Origin: Alopecurus myosuroides
Taxonomy: Eukaryota; Streptophyta; Magnoliopsida; Poales; Poaceae
DNA: 64,000 nt
Direction: 5' to 3'
Assembly: GCA_028641055.1 (NCBI GenBank)
Contig: CM054061.1
Coordinates: forward strand, 59,690,825-59,754,824
Part shown: one piece after another, positions 1-11,900 of the stretch
Layout of the letters: the number at the start of each line of letters is the position of its first letter
How positions within the stretch are numbered: position 1 is the first letter of the stretch
Made by a program: the position numbers and the translations under genes
The notes under the pieces: model-generated
Told to the model about the DNA's origin: nothing
Databases searched by the model: none
Seen by the model: the letters and a program-made list of their open reading frames with translations, nothing else

Positions 1-48
1 GGGAATATCCAAACAAGTTCAGCGCGGCGGAGGGAAGAGCAGCAGCAA

Positions 49-2220
49 ATGCCGCCTCCTCCCCGCGCTCAGGCAGCATCAGCAGCACAGGCCGTCGTGG
101 ACAGTTCTAGGGCTCGGAGGGCCGCGGCCGGGTCTGCAGCGCATGGACTTCCCGCAGCACCGCGCCCAGCCGCGCCCCCCGCGGCATCACATGTTTCCAG
201 AGCAAGGCCGGCTTCAACCGTTCTTGCGGGACCCAAGTGTCTCTCGGACAATATTAGAGCTGAACCTTACCCGGAAAAATTCAAAGAGCCAGGGAAAGTA
301 GTGAATTATGAGCCAACTATGGATCCCGAAACATGGCTAAGCAGCTACGAGATGGCAATGTCAATTCGCAACGCGTCCGAGAACCTCCAAGCCAAGTTCA
401 TGTATCTGATGATGTCGGAAGGAGCAGCAAAATTGTGGTTCACCAATCTGCCAGAGGGATCGATCAAGTCTTGGGAGGAATTGAAGACCGCGTTTGTCAA
501 ACACTTTCACGGGACCGGCAGGAAATTATTCACTATTGATGATCTAGAGCGATGCGTCCAGAAGAAGGGAGAATCGGCGCGCAGTTGGGTGCGCCGGGTT
601 ATGGAGATACTTCACTCATCCACGGATATCCAGCCCAAGGATGCACTACAGGCCATGGCAAAAACATGCAAGTATATACCTTTAGTGCAAAAGTTAACTC
701 GCATGAAGTCCAGTCGAAATGCGTCGGAAATCACAATGGGAGAATTGATGGATGCGTGCAACAAACACGCTGCGACAGATACTACAGAAGAAGAAGCTGA
801 TGACAAGAAAGCAAAAGCAAACACAAGCAGTAATGGAAGAACCGGCAACGGATCAGCATCAGGTAACAATGGAAATAGCCAGAACAAGCGCCCTTTCGAA
901 GGAGGTTCCGAGTTTGTCGCCAACACAGAAGCCGGGTCTTCGAGGCCAAGAGCAGAAGGAAATTTCAACGGAGGTAACCACAATGGAGGAAATTATCAAG
1001 GTCCACCAAGGCCGGGTAACAATTGGGACATATTCCGGATGGCATGTCCGAAGCACAGCAGGAATGGCAGGCCAGCTAACCACTCCCTAGAACAGTGCGC
1101 CGATTTACAAAGATGGAAAAATGAGGAAGTGCACAGAGCTATGCGAGGTGCAGGACGGGGAGGAGGACCGGGTCCAGGGGCAAACCCGGGCAACGGCCCA
1201 CCCCCAGCCGGTAACCCGGCGGCTGGAAATCAAAGTAATAACCAAGGGGGGGCAGGAGGTTTCCAGGCTAACCCCAAACAATTGGGTCAATATCATGTGC
1301 ATACCACAGGAGGCTCTAACAAGGACAAAAACATACTGAAGCAAGCGGTCAACTCAGTTTCGTTAGCCGTCCCGAGATACTTGAGATGGTCAGAACAGGA
1401 GGTAACATGGAGCAGAAGGGATCACCCGGAAAGAGTGGAACACCCAGGAGTCTTGGCACTAGTAGTCGCACCGCAAGTCAACGGGTACGAACTGAAAAAG
1501 GTTTTAATGGATGGTGGAAGCAGCATCAATATACTGTATTGGGAAACCTTCCTACGCATGGGTCTCAAGGAATCTCAGCTGCAAAAAAGCTCAACAGTTT
1601 TTCATGGGATAGTGCCGGGTCATTCAGCATGCCCCGAGGGAAAAATCGCATTGGAAGTAGCCTTTGGAGAGTCAAAGGATAACTATCGAATCGAGTGGCT
1701 TACCTTTGAGGTAGTGAAATTGCGCAGCCCTTATCACGCGCTATTTGGAAGGCCGGCTTACGCCAAATTCATGGCTAGGCCGTGTTACCTATATCTACAG
1801 TTAAAAATCCCGGGTCCCAAGAAGACCATTACCATACATGGAAATCGAGACATAGCGGCTGAATGCGACGAAGGAGATGCAGCAATGGCCGAGCAGGCCT
1901 GTAGAAAAGAAGAACTCAAGCATTACCGGTCTCAAGCAGACCCGGAGGATAGAGCCACATCAAAAAGGCCGAGTACTGAAGGTGAAAGAACAAAATCCAA
2001 GGTAACGCAAGATGCTAAAATGGTGGCCTTAATCGAGGATGATTCCCCCAAGCAATCCGCCGTAAAGGAAGAAGCTACACGGCCGCTCACAACCAGCCAA
2101 GTCATGGGAACACCCCACCCGGGTTGGCTAGCAAACCCGGTACTCATCAGGAAAAGGTCGAACATATGGAGAATGTGCATTGGTCAAGCCAGACCGGGAC
2201 CAGTGCTTATGAAGAACTAA
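49..2220 (+). CDS. Retrotransposon gag-protease polyprotein ending early in RT
   Basis: The 723-codon frame may begin left of the window; base 49 is the first ATG. An Ala/Pro-rich N-terminus is followed by a retrotransposon gag domain at about residues 80-215 (W-F-T-N-L-P, then S-W-E-E-L, then F-V-K-H-F). A C/H-rich segment near residue 335 (M-A-C-P-K-H...H-S-L-E-Q-C) may replace the classical zinc knuckle. The retropepsin-like domain has D-G-G-S-S-I-N-I-L at about residue 488, then H-G-I-V-P-G and F-G-R-P-A-Y-A-K-F. The last recognisable residues, G-W-L-A-N-P-V-L-I-R-K-R, are the start of an RT domain; after W-R-M-C-I similarity stops and the frame ends 12 codons later. Inference: a deletion removed the remaining pol and fused its start to downstream sequence. 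Gag and protease look intact. Confidence 0.85.
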   Translation: MPPPPRAQAASAAQAVVDSSRARRAAAGSAAHGLPAAPRPAAPPAASHVSRARPASTVLAGPKCLSDNIRAEPYPEKFKEPGKVVNYEPTMDPETWLSSYEMAMSIRNASENLQAKFMYLMMSEGAAKLWFTNLPEGSIKSWEELKTAFVKHFHGTGRKLFTIDDLERCVQKKGESARSWVRRVMEILHSSTDIQPKDALQAMAKTCKYIPLVQKLTRMKSSRNASEITMGELMDACNKHAATDTTEEEADDKKAKANTSSNGRTGNGSASGNNGNSQNKRPFEGGSEFVANTEAGSSRPRAEGNFNGGNHNGGNYQGPPRPGNNWDIFRMACPKHSRNGRPANHSLEQCADLQRWKNEEVHRAMRGAGRGGGPGPGANPGNGPPPAGNPAAGNQSNNQGGAGGFQANPKQLGQYHVHTTGGSNKDKNILKQAVNSVSLAVPRYLRWSEQEVTWSRRDHPERVEHPGVLALVVAPQVNGYELKKVLMDGGSSINILYWETFLRMGLKESQLQKSSTVFHGIVPGHSACPEGKIALEVAFGESKDNYRIEWLTFEVVKLRSPYHALFGRPAYAKFMARPCYLYLQLKIPGPKKTITIHGNRDIAAECDEGDAAMAEQACRKEELKHYRSQADPEDRATSKRPSTEGERTKSKVTQDAKMVALIEDDSPKQSAVKEEATRPLTTSQVMGTPHPGWLANPVLIRKRSNIWRMCIGQARPGPVLMKN

Positions 2221-3271
2221 ATAATGTAACGGGCAGCAGGTTTCAGACGCGCTCTTTTCCTACCCAGGGTACCTAAGGGGACTGGAAGGTTTTTAATGAG
2301 GCGGCCTGCTGATCCAAAATTTCCAGTATCAATAAAGAGATGGTTATCAAGTCCTATATCATTACATCCTGATTACAAGTAAGTAGTATCCATGCGACAT
2401 CAGTAATTCAGTATCATTAAAAGCATCAAGTGCATGTAGGTCTTGGGGGTTGGTTGCTCAAGTGACCAACCACTAACCCGAAAGACCCGTCCTTGATGCC
2501 TATAAGTTATAAGGGCCGATTATTCGCAAACGAGTACGGCTGCAATCTTATAACTGGACAAAGGAGCCAAATTTTCTTGACTTTTCTTACTTAAGCTCGA
2601 TGTGACTCGCACTAAAGTGGCATGATTCGTTCGCTTACGATTACAGTCAGCCATGAAGCCCAATGGGACTGGCCTGACACGGTTCTCGTATGGATGTAAC
2701 AACATGGTATCCACGCGAAAGCCGGCTTACAGTACAAGATAGTCAAAAGGGTCATCTAAACCACAAGTTTATGCAGAGTACAAGGCCAAAGGCCGGAAAC
2801 TCAACAATTATCAAGCATAAACTTCAGTATTCACACGGAATGGCTTTAGGCTTGCGACTCGGTAAAAAATAGTTTGTTCTCTGAGAAAGGCCACACCCCC
2901 ATGACTCGGACTTTGGGTCATGGGGACTGGGGGACTTCGAAACAGAAACAAACTACTTGGCTATCGCAGTTCGAAAAACCTCTCCATCCGAGTCTTGGGG
3001 ACTTAAAGAAAAAGTCCACGTATCAAAGCCCCTGGTACTCGGAAAACCGAGTCTTCCGAAGGGAGCCAAAACAGAGAATTGGGTATCGAGAAAAAGTTCA
3101 AAGAATAGGCAAGCAATACGGTTATCAAAAGACCAGAAAAGCCGCAAAGTACATCACGGGCTAAAAAGTACGTTACAAGGTACGACATCAGTATCAGGGG
3201 TGCACAGGCGCACCATCAAAAGCATAACAGTGTGATTACAAGGCATTATAAGGTATTATGATAATACGGCC
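2221..3271. other. Noncoding spacer of the first Tat element
   Basis: This lies between the shortened gag-protease frame and the 3' end of the antisense gene. It contains an AATAAA-like word near 2330, suitable as a polyadenylation signal for either gene, and scattered 'cttggggact'-type words near 2455, 2925 and 2995 that also occur close to the LTR. No open frame here has recognisable similarity. Confidence 0.5.
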
Positions 3272-6200
3272 CTATTCGGCCTCCTGAGTACGGCCTTCCG
3301 GGTCTGAGTCCTGGGTTTGCTGCTTAGCCTTCCTGGCACCCTTACCCGGACTCATTGCATCAGGGCGGACTGGTGGAGGGACGGCTGGTGTAGAGGCAGA
3401 CGGGCCCGATTTTAACTCGGCCTCCCTCTTCGCAGTCGCTTCCCTCTTCCTGGCCGAGCTAGAAACCCACTTCTCCAAGATATCAAAAGGAGGGGGCGCA
3501 TCCTCCGTAATAACTTTGCCATCAGCGTCATATGCACTCATAATTGTATTTAAATCCAAGCTATCGGCCAAGGCGGTAGCTGAGGGGCGCACTGCGGCTT
3601 GTATGGCTTTGAAATCCTTGGGTGTAAATTTGGAACCGTCAGCCTTGAATTCGGGAAACCCGGATGTTACCTTTGCCGGGTCAAGCTTTGGAAAGAAAGC
3701 CTTGGCCAGAGTAAAAGCCCGGGTCATTCCAATTCGGCATGATGAGCGTTTCCAGATCTCAATCCACCCAGGCACAGTAGAACAGGCTTGAACGAGATTC
3801 TCTTCACCCGGATATACTTCCGTAGGCCACTTCACAGCATCCAATATGAATTTTGTGCCGGCAAAGAAAGTCCGGAGTACAGTCTTGAGGGTTTTAGCCT
3901 TGGTAATGGCATTTTCCTCTGGGGCCGCAAGGTTTGCACCTGCAGTTGTAACAAAAGAAAGAGCGTATCAGTAATCCCGAGTCTGTTATAATAAATTAAA
4001 GACATTAAGCCAATCAGCAGCAGAAAACTTACTGAGCAAGATCTGATAAGTATCGGAAACCTGGTCCGATAGTTTCTTCAGTTCGGTCTGAGCGGCATTG
4101 CACTTCTTCTTGTATTTGGACACATCTTTCTTCAAGGTTTTCATGTCATCCTCAAGGATTTCCCTTCGTTTCATCTCGGCAAGAAGAAGTTGCTCGGTCC
4201 TCAGTAAAGTTTCATCAGACCGGGTTATCTGTGCCTGTAAGTAGCAAGGAATGCAAGTATTAGTTGAATTATATGGAAAGCCGAATGTGGTGTAAGGTAC
4301 CAAGCATCACTTTTGCAAGTCATACTTGGGACTTGGGGACTAGGTACGCAATATGAGATACAAAGTGTCCTTGCCTGATGCTCTGCAGCCATGCGCTCCA
4401 AGATCTGGCTCTCTGAAGCCTTCATAGTAAGGAGACTGTTCATCAACTGATCAAAAGTATCTTTACTCGTATCAGAAGACCCGGGGCCTTGGAAATTCCT
4501 GGAAGGAGCTTTCTTCTTAGTAGGAGGCGGAACCCGGGTCATCCGTGTGTCGGAATCCGATGCTCCTTCTTCTTCACCCAAGACGGTGGTTTTGTTCTTC
4601 TTGTTTGCATGGGAAGCGATTGGATACTCGGCTCCTTGCGTGTCCGGGTTTGGCGGCGACGCTTGTTTTTCAGCGCTGGACGCGGCTGTAGTCTTATCAG
4701 CCGGGCTCCCCTTACCCGGGCCCTCGGTCTCCGCTTCCTCTTGATCGCTGACAACGACCGTGGCCCTATAAGGTGTTGTCAGTCAATAGTTAAATACACA
4801 GTCAAGAAAGGGTGATGAAATATGGCGGAACATCAGGAAAGGGATCTTACCCAGTATTCACCGCAAAGTCACAAGGGAATCCATCGCTGGACTCGGGAGA
4901 AGCTGGAAATTATCAAGTTAGATGTCATGTGGGAATGGTTTAAAGAGAATGCCTTGACTCAAAAAAGATAGGGTAATTACCAGCCCGCCGCGGGGGGGTC
5001 GATGAAATACCCGGGTTAAGGGCATTGTCACCCGGGTGATTCCGAGTTGACCTACGCTTAGGAACAGGCGACTCCTTCAAGAACGGCCAGTGGAGTAACG
5101 TCAGGATAGCTCAAGTGTATCATCAAAATAATGTGAGTTGAAGGCGAGGAGGAGATATGAAACCTTGGAGGTGGCCTCTTGAGTCTTTCTTTTGGATCCG
5201 ACCTTGACTGTCGGCTCCAGTTCCTCCTCGTCGCTGGCAGATTCTACTTTGCCATCGGAGTTTTCTTCCTCGTCATCTTCTTGTTCTGGATATCATCAAA
5301 GTTATGGTTGGAAGTGAGGGGGTTACGGTGAGCTCGAAGGAGTCAAGTAAAATCCGGAAAGTACCTTCGTCCGAGTTAACAGTTTCCTGCTCCTCTGGGC
5401 TTTCGGAGCTGGGGGAGGTGTTGGTTTTCCAAAAAGCATCATCAGCCTGAAAGGTGTTAGTGCAAGGGTTATCAACTGTATCAAGTGGAAAGAATAAAGG
5501 TAAAGGCGTCAAAGTCGGGTTTTTACCTTGGGGGCTGGGTTCTCAAGTGTAAAGGGCTCTAACCCGGATATGTTCCGGATTACCTCGAGCTTTTCGGTCA
5601 AAAAACCCTTGATGGTTTTATGAGTGTCGCCAGCCGCGAAGATGTTGTCGGAGTATCGGAGCGGGTCTGAAGGTTCCCCCGAATACTCGCACATCAACTT
5701 TGTGCGGATGGAATTGGGCTGGATCCTGAAGTCGACCCAAGTCTTCACCAGGTTGAGCCCGATGAGGCCTTGGGCTGTGAGAGTGGCGATTTTGGCTAGT
5801 AGGGGTTGAATGGCCTCCCGGTCCGAGTCAGGGGCGAAGGCACTAAACTTATCAGAAATGTCAAGAAGACCCTCCGAATAACCCGGCAGTTTCTTTTGGC
5901 CGGGTGGGGAAGTGTCTTGGCAGTAGAAGTATGAGAGCTGCCAGTGCTTGACATGGGAATTAAGGGTGAGGGGTGGCATCAGAGAGTTCTTGCGGCGCTG
6001 GATAGAAACCCCGCCGCAAGAGAGAAGCGCCCCGTCACCGCTTTCGCGGCACGGTTTGCATTGAAAAAGCTCAATAAAAAGAGCTAGACTTGGCGGAGTG
6101 CACAAGTAAGATTCGGAAAGGACAATGAAATGGGAAATATTTAGCACAGAATTGGGTCCGATATCAAAGACACGAAGGCCGTAGTGGCTAAGGATGTCAC

Positions 6201-6456
6201 GGAAAAAGGGGTGACCCGGTGGTCGAAAACCCCGGGTCACATGTTCCACGAAACAGATTACCTCATCTTTTGTGGGGGTGGGCCGGGTCTCCTTACCCGG
6301 CACCCTCCATTGGATATTTTCCTGAGGAGGAAGAATTCCCAGTTCCACCAGCTCCTCCAGTTTGGCCTTTGTGACCATAGACCGTGCCCAGTTGACAGAA
6401 ATGGTGTTGGTGGCCTTAGCCTTGGTTGGAGTTTTCCCCTGTTTCTTGGGAGCCAT
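3272..6456 (-). CDS. Antisense gene of a Tat retrotransposon, eight exons, about 840 aa
   Basis: Reading from 6456 down, exons are 6456-5527, 5446-5365, 5285-5164, about 5056-4981, 4902-4851, 4765-4375, 4234-4033 and 3939-3272. Reading phase is kept at every junction and totals 2523 nt. Introns are GT-AG except the sixth, whose donor is GC (CAG/GCAAGG at 4374). The start of exon 4 is the least certain junction. Exon 1 (310 codons, from M-A-P-K-K-Q-G) carries the conserved block L-V-E-L-G-I-L-P-P, P-F-F-R-D-I-L and F-D-I-G-P-N-S-V, matching the plant domain catalogued as 'putative gypsy type transposon' (Transposase_28). The middle is acidic and low-complexity; exons 6-7 are Lys/Glu-rich and probably coiled coil. 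Function is unknown. Known: many Tat elements carry such an antisense gene. Inference: it may still be expressed, since no frame break is visible. Confidence 0.72.
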
Positions 6457-7251
6457 GTGGTGGACCTGCAAAGTACAAAGTAAGAAGAAAATTAAGGCAT
6501 GGAAGTTGCGAACCGGCCAAGTATAGGCCGTGTAATATAGAGACATGAAAAATTGCGAGTGATCCGGGTGTTAGCTCGCAGAGCAAAGTTTGAAATTACC
6601 CGGGTATCAGGCATTATGGCGAAAATTATGGGATCTAAATGCTGAAGAAGTTTTTTGAAGACAATAAACGGCTTCCTAGGCACTTAACGTGATTAAAAGA
6701 AACTAGAAAGGAAAGGTCCAGCCGGGTGATTAATACAAAGGCGGAAATCTCGGGTAGTTCGAGCCTAGATTGGAAGCTCTATTTTCAGATTTGTGGTGGG
6801 AATAACGATTGCGGGCAGTAGGAGAGTGTATTGGAGTATGCGCTTTATCTCTTGTGCATGCTAGAAGAGAATATGGGCAATCTAATTCGGCATAGCCGAG
6901 AAATCCGTGTCGGGCAGATTTGGATCTAGTTTGAGGTAAAATCAAAAGTTGCAGGGGCAAATTGATAGGTGTAAAAAGGTTACCGGAGGAGGTCTGAGGG
7001 AGGCCTTGCGGAGGCAGATGGCGCAGGCCTGGTGTCCCTTCGCGGTTCTTGACGGGCCGGATGAGGATTCGCCGGCGGACCTTGGCGGCGGCGCGGGGCG
7101 AGCAGTGGCGGAGCGAAGCCTCCGGCCGATGAGCTCCGGCGATGCGCGTGGAATTCCCGTGGTGGCGTTCAGTAAGAGAGAGAGCGCGGAAGGAGAAAGG
7201 AATGGAGTGGGGGAAATGAGCCGTTAGGGTTCGGGTCACTCCCAAGGGGCC
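6457..7251 (-). other. Leader of the antisense gene
   Basis: This stretch separates the TATA box from the ATG at 6456. A good 3' splice site (pyrimidines then CAG, at 6466-6468) just upstream of the ATG suggests a 5'-UTR intron. A 171-codon minus-strand frame (7245-6730) is open here but has no recognisable domain and is Arg/Ser/Pro-rich, so I treat it as leader. Confidence 0.4.
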
Positions 7252-7259
7252 TATTTATA
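7252..7259 (-). promoter_or_regulatory. TATA box for the antisense gene
   Basis: On the minus strand the sequence reads TATAAATA followed by GGCCCC, a close match to plant TATA boxes. It lies about 800 bp upstream of the antisense ATG and upstream of a plausible leader intron. It is outside the LTR, so the antisense gene would have its own promoter rather than using LTR transcription. Confidence 0.55.
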
Positions 7260-7640
7260 GTGCGGATGGATAAACCTAGCACAGTGAGTGGAAGCCGGGA
7301 GTTACGGAGGTAAACGGCTATTAACTTGAGTTTTGGCGAGATATGCGCCAAATATCTTGCAAGGCATCTGGATAAAAGGAATAGGGGAATCAAACCCCGC
7401 GATATCAGGATTGGTTATCAAGTATGGAATCTTGGCATTTTGGACTGGGAAATTGAAAGTGTCTGGAGGAGAAACCCGGGTTACTGTATGGCCTCCATGG
7501 AGTAAGGCCTAGCTGAATATCAAAGCATCTTAACCCGGTCTTCGTGCACACGTGTGTTCGACGTCTTTTGCAGGGAATAGCGAGCGCTTCACAGATAATC
7601 CTTGAAGCCCAGGCTATTCTGGGGACTACTGACGGGGGGA

Positions 7641-8109
7641 TGATAGCCCGGTAGGCCAAACTCCAAGGAATAAACCCGGCCCAAGGGATGAGGTGCAGGA
7701 TCCGGCTAAGGATAAGGAAACTTGTGAAGGCCCAAGCTTGTAGGCCCAATGACCCGGATTGTGGGTTACTGTAAAGGAAAGTTAGGGCTAGTGCGCCGTG
7801 TCCAGGTAGGATTCAGGATACGCCTTGTAGAACAAGCCAGGGGGTACGGGTGCTTTATAAACCGACCCCCGGGTCTAGTTTAGGCAGAGATCTAGGAACC
7901 CTAGCAACATCGTGTGATATCGAGCATCAAGTGTAATCCCAGAGTTGAGATATTATATCAAGATCGGAGACTCGGCAACTTTGATTGCCGGCTACCAGAA
8001 CGAATTGCACCATGTTTTCCTCTGAGCTAAACCCTCTCCCAAATACCTGTGTCGTCTTGCCCCAAGATCAGTTACCCCCGGTAACATCTGCCGTGATTAC
8101 CCCACGACA
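7641..8109 (+). repeat. Probable 3' LTR of the first Tat element (approximate limits)
   Basis: A purine-rich tract GACGGGGGGA (7631-7640) directly precedes TGATAGCCCGG, as expected for polypurine tract and LTR start. A TATA box (CTTTATAA, 7854-7861) lies about 220 bp inside. The right end is placed at CGACA (8109) because the second element's LTR also ends CGACA; GGTAACA at 8086 is an alternative. The 5' copy needed to confirm the limits is outside the window. Confidence 0.5.
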
Positions 8110-8892
8110 CCAAGCTTCCAACCCAGATTCTTGTGCGGATTGCTTGAGGCAGGGGAAGTTTATTACGTGGTTGCACACGTAGGCGCCTCGGACTATTTTC
8201 TCCTTTTTTTAGGGGCTTGCTTAAATCGAAGGCGAAGCCGTTGGGAACTATTAAGAATAGCTTTTATCTCGTTGTAGTCCTTCTGCATCGCCCTACCTGC
8301 GTCGATATAAGTGCATTGCGACCAATGCGTTTCCATGACGATGAGTGCGCATCCTCCTTTTCTGCGCAGAACATTTCGAACAAGCCATCATCGTCGGAAT
8401 ACTAAGGAGATTCTAGAACGAATGTAATGACGGGAAGCGGAGAGGACTACTTACAGGGGAAAGTATGGCATGAGACCTTTTACGCAGGCGTACAGAATAC
8501 CTGTTTGCGTCGGGTAATTTCCTTACCCCATGCGCATCTCCTAGCTGTTCGCCCGCGCTACTTAGCGCAGGCGCATGTGCCTTCCTTGTTTACCTGCGGT
8601 ATAGTATGCTGCTATAACCATTTCCCTAGTAGTGTATGGCAACCAATAGCACGCCACCAGTCCCGAGCTACTGACCCCCACCCAACGTCTAGGTGGTAAA
8701 TTATATGCGCTTACTCGCTGTTGTCTGGAATGCGCTAGACCCGACGGGGCCAGCCTGCCGAGGATATGCTAACGTGGAAAGTACCTCTGACTTGCTCATC
8801 CATAGTAAATATGTTGGTTGACACTTTCTATACGGCAGAAAGAACACAGGCGACATTTGTTAATTTAGTCCTAGGGTAATACTTTCCCGTAC
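8110..8892. other. Unassigned stretch of mixed, CpG-containing sequence
   Basis: There is no open frame with recognisable similarity, no terminal inverted repeat and no LTR-like end. It contains several GCGC-rich words (near 8515-8590) and short frames of up to about 90 codons that look random. Composition differs sharply from the AT-rich block that follows. Confidence 0.4.
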
Positions 8893-8932
8893 GATGGAAC
8901 CTCCACCACATTATTCATTATGTGGTTCCATC
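8893..8932. repeat. Imperfect hairpin
   Basis: GATGGAACC at 8893 is matched by GGTTCCATC ending at 8932, with a further ACCACAT/ATGTGGT arm and a small asymmetric bulge. It could be a MITE remnant or a stem-loop; no target duplication was found. Confidence 0.4.
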
Positions 8933-11900
8933 ACCAGCCAACATAGTATGTAGCAATTCACATCATTCAAAAGTAGTACTTTATTTGAATGCAAGTACTA
9001 CTATATAGTAATTTTCAAGTAATTTGATAAAAGTAGTTCAAATTGGACATGTGTAAGAATGAACTTTCCTTGAGACTGACAAGTAGTGCAGTCTAAAACT
9101 CCCGGTGAATCGTGACCCTCCTGTTTTATAGACATCAACATTGTCATTTAAGACAATGCCGAAAGATCCAAATTTCATGCTATTATCTGTATCATGAAAT
9201 GCTTTTGGTGTTTGGAAAACCCTTGTTTATATATTGTAGGGTTTGGTAATAATTTGGCTTTATTTGGATATTTCTTGAGGTTTCATTCAAAACTTGACTT
9301 AATTTCCCATCTTTGGAAAAATATGAATATTAGTCAAACAATCATTCTAATATTTGAATTTAGGAAATATTGGATCATATTATTTTCCTTAAGAAAACAA
9401 TCACCTTAATTTTTGAATTAAAGAATTTTCCAAATATTTTCCTTTGAGAAAATTTCTCAAAATAATCTTTTAAAATCTCAAGTCCTTAAGTCTAAGGGTT
9501 TATTCCATTTTTTAAAAATAGTACCTCAATTAAGAATTTGGTCACTTCCAATTTTTTATTTTGAAATAATAATCACTCAAATTTTTACCATGTGGTAAAA
9601 CCATTAAAAATTATGAAAACTAGAAGAAATAAAATATTCAAACTTATTTTATTTGATTTTTAAGTTTGTGGATTTGGGGTATTTTAATTTATTTGGATGC
9701 TTTGGTATTTATTTGAATTTATTTAGATTTAGTTTGGGAGAATGGTCAAATGTCCAAAATGCCCCTATGTCGGTTCAGACCATAGGGTCGAATCCAACCC
9801 GCTCGGGTTCCCTCAGGACTGCAGTGGGTCGCACCAGACTAAGTCACTCGCTCTCCCCCGTGCTCCCCTCTATTCTCTCCCGCGACCGCACAGACCATTG
9901 CGGCCGCCGCACCTTCGCCGCTTTACTCCGGTTGTCCCGGCCGTCGCCATGTGGGGGCAAACGAATCCCCTCAATGTTCTATCTCTGCTCCTCCCACTTG
10001 ATATGGGTTTCCCCTCCTCTGCTCTGCTTGTGCAACCAAATTCCTAGTTAGGGTTTCGGATGGCGTTGTTCACCGTGGATGATATGGTTGCGGTGGCTCT
10101 TCCTCGAGCATCTGTGGGCTATGCTCGTGCTTCCCTCCATGGCAGGTGCGAGTGTTCCCTTTGTCTACTCGTGTTGCCATGGGCACGGGTGGACACGCTG
10201 ATGCTGCTGGTGTTGCTCCTGGCCTGGAGGTGTCACAGATGCACCTATATGACTCCTCTGGGATGTGTTGCGTCGCCAAATATTGTAGGTGTATCTTCTC
10301 CTCTCTCCCTTACTCTCTGTACTCTGGACTCCCTCTTGTTCTTGATCGATTCTTGATGAACTGCTCTAGCTACACCATATCTAGGATTAGTGATTTACAT
10401 TTAATCCGTGATTATCCTTGTTAGGATTACTTTAATGAGCTTGATGGTTCGCTAGGGCTTACGTCGTAGGACTGTGATAAATCTCATAGTCGCCTACTCG
10501 CCTCGCATGACATAACTGTCACTTCCTATTGAGAGGATCTCCTCTTTCTAGTTACCATTGTAGGTTCTCATCCAATTGGAACGGGTTTCGGTACTCGTTC
10601 GTGACAGTAATGGCCGCTTGGAGCATCCCCTAAGATGTAATCTCGGGAAAATCTCCCTAGGGCTGCTGGAAGTAATTCTTTTGATGTCTTCGGTTCATTT
10701 TATGTTCTAAACGTTTTTTCATATATTAGTCGGTGTGTGCATGCACTCTCTGATGTGAAATAAAATGCACTTGTGTATTAGTCTGTGGATTTAGAACACT
10801 GTGGTGCCTCTGTGAGTGTGCATAGTGATGCTAAATAATGGCTTAATGCTTTCTTGTACTTCTCCATTGTTGTAAAGCTGCATCTTTGCAGGTTTAATGT
10901 CCCTAGTAAAATGTATCAATTGTGTGTGATTTTAGTATAAGAACATATGCTTACACACTTCCCTTGCTTCCCCTAGTGCTTTGTGATTTGGTATTTAGCA
11001 TAGATACATGCTAAGCACAGTTATTAGTGTCCAGATCTTGTGTTGTGCTGTGATCTCTCACAGGATAAAAATAACCTCCTATAGGCGTAGTGCTTCTTTC
11101 GCTTCAGGAGGATGAACAACCTTCTTCTTCGGGTTATGCCTGCTCCTCCTATCGTCTTCAGTATTCCTAATGTGTATGTTTCTATCTGCAGATGTGTCTC
11201 TGGCCTTGTGATTTGTTCTTGGTGAAGAACTGTGTGTGTGTGGCTCGCTAGTGTGGCTAGCCGGTAAGTTTATATTGTTTTGGGCAGGTTTGTGGTGTTG
11301 ACGCCTCATGACATGCATTTGGTGATTGTGCTCCTTACAAGTGGGGTCTACGGTTCAAGTTTCAACCCTATGCGGCTGTGCTTGTGAAATATCAGCTGCA
11401 AATGAGATATTTATGTTTCTTAGGGTGGAAGTTACTTGGCCGGGCTGAGATTACTCCCCTGATCCAAGTATGCATAGAGTAGATGGTAGCATCACTCCAA
11501 TTCCAATTGGGCTGGTTTTTGCTACTGGTATGTGTTTAAGTAGGCCTTGTTTGATGCCTTGATCATGGTGTTTTCCTCTAATTCTAAGTTTCTGTTAGGA
11601 TTATCAGTCCTGCTGGTTCCTCATACCAGTAGAGACTTTAGTTAGTTGGCGTTTCTCTTATATATGGATGTAATGCAGTGTAGAGGTCTTGGTTAGGTTG
11701 GTATCTATGGGCTTTACTTATGAATTATGGTGAAATTCAAATTGTGGCCTCATTTGAGTTTGTGTTTGGTATCCACAAATGTTCCTGTGGTTTGTGTGCT
11801 GGAATTGCACACTGGTGCTTTTTGTCTTGTTGTCCCTAGTTGCTATGCTTCTGATCACTTGAGATGAGCTTGCTGGATTGCTCTCTTGGGCCATTCTTGA

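Larger units (their letters stand above)
1..8109 (+). mobile_element. Tat-type Ty3/gypsy LTR retrotransposon, left end outside window, pol deleted
   Basis: Seen: a plus-strand gag-protease frame, a noncoding spacer, a multi-exon gene on the opposite strand, a purine-rich tract and an LTR-like end. This order, with an additional antisense gene between pol and the 3' LTR, is characteristic of the plant Tat/Retand/Grande lineage. The 5' LTR and primer-binding site would lie left of base 1. RT beyond its first motif, RNase H and integrase are absent, so the copy cannot mobilise itself and would need proteins in trans. The right boundary is approximate (see the LTR entry). Confidence 0.8.

Noticed and set aside
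6730..7245. 171-codon minus-strand frame upstream of the antisense gene
   Set aside because: It lies between the TATA box and the ATG, has no similarity, and the composition is low-complexity; treated as leader.
10060..10424. Overlapping frames in a CT-rich, leader-like region
   Set aside because: Short, mutually overlapping, no recognisable residues and no splice partners; may be LTR or leader sequence.
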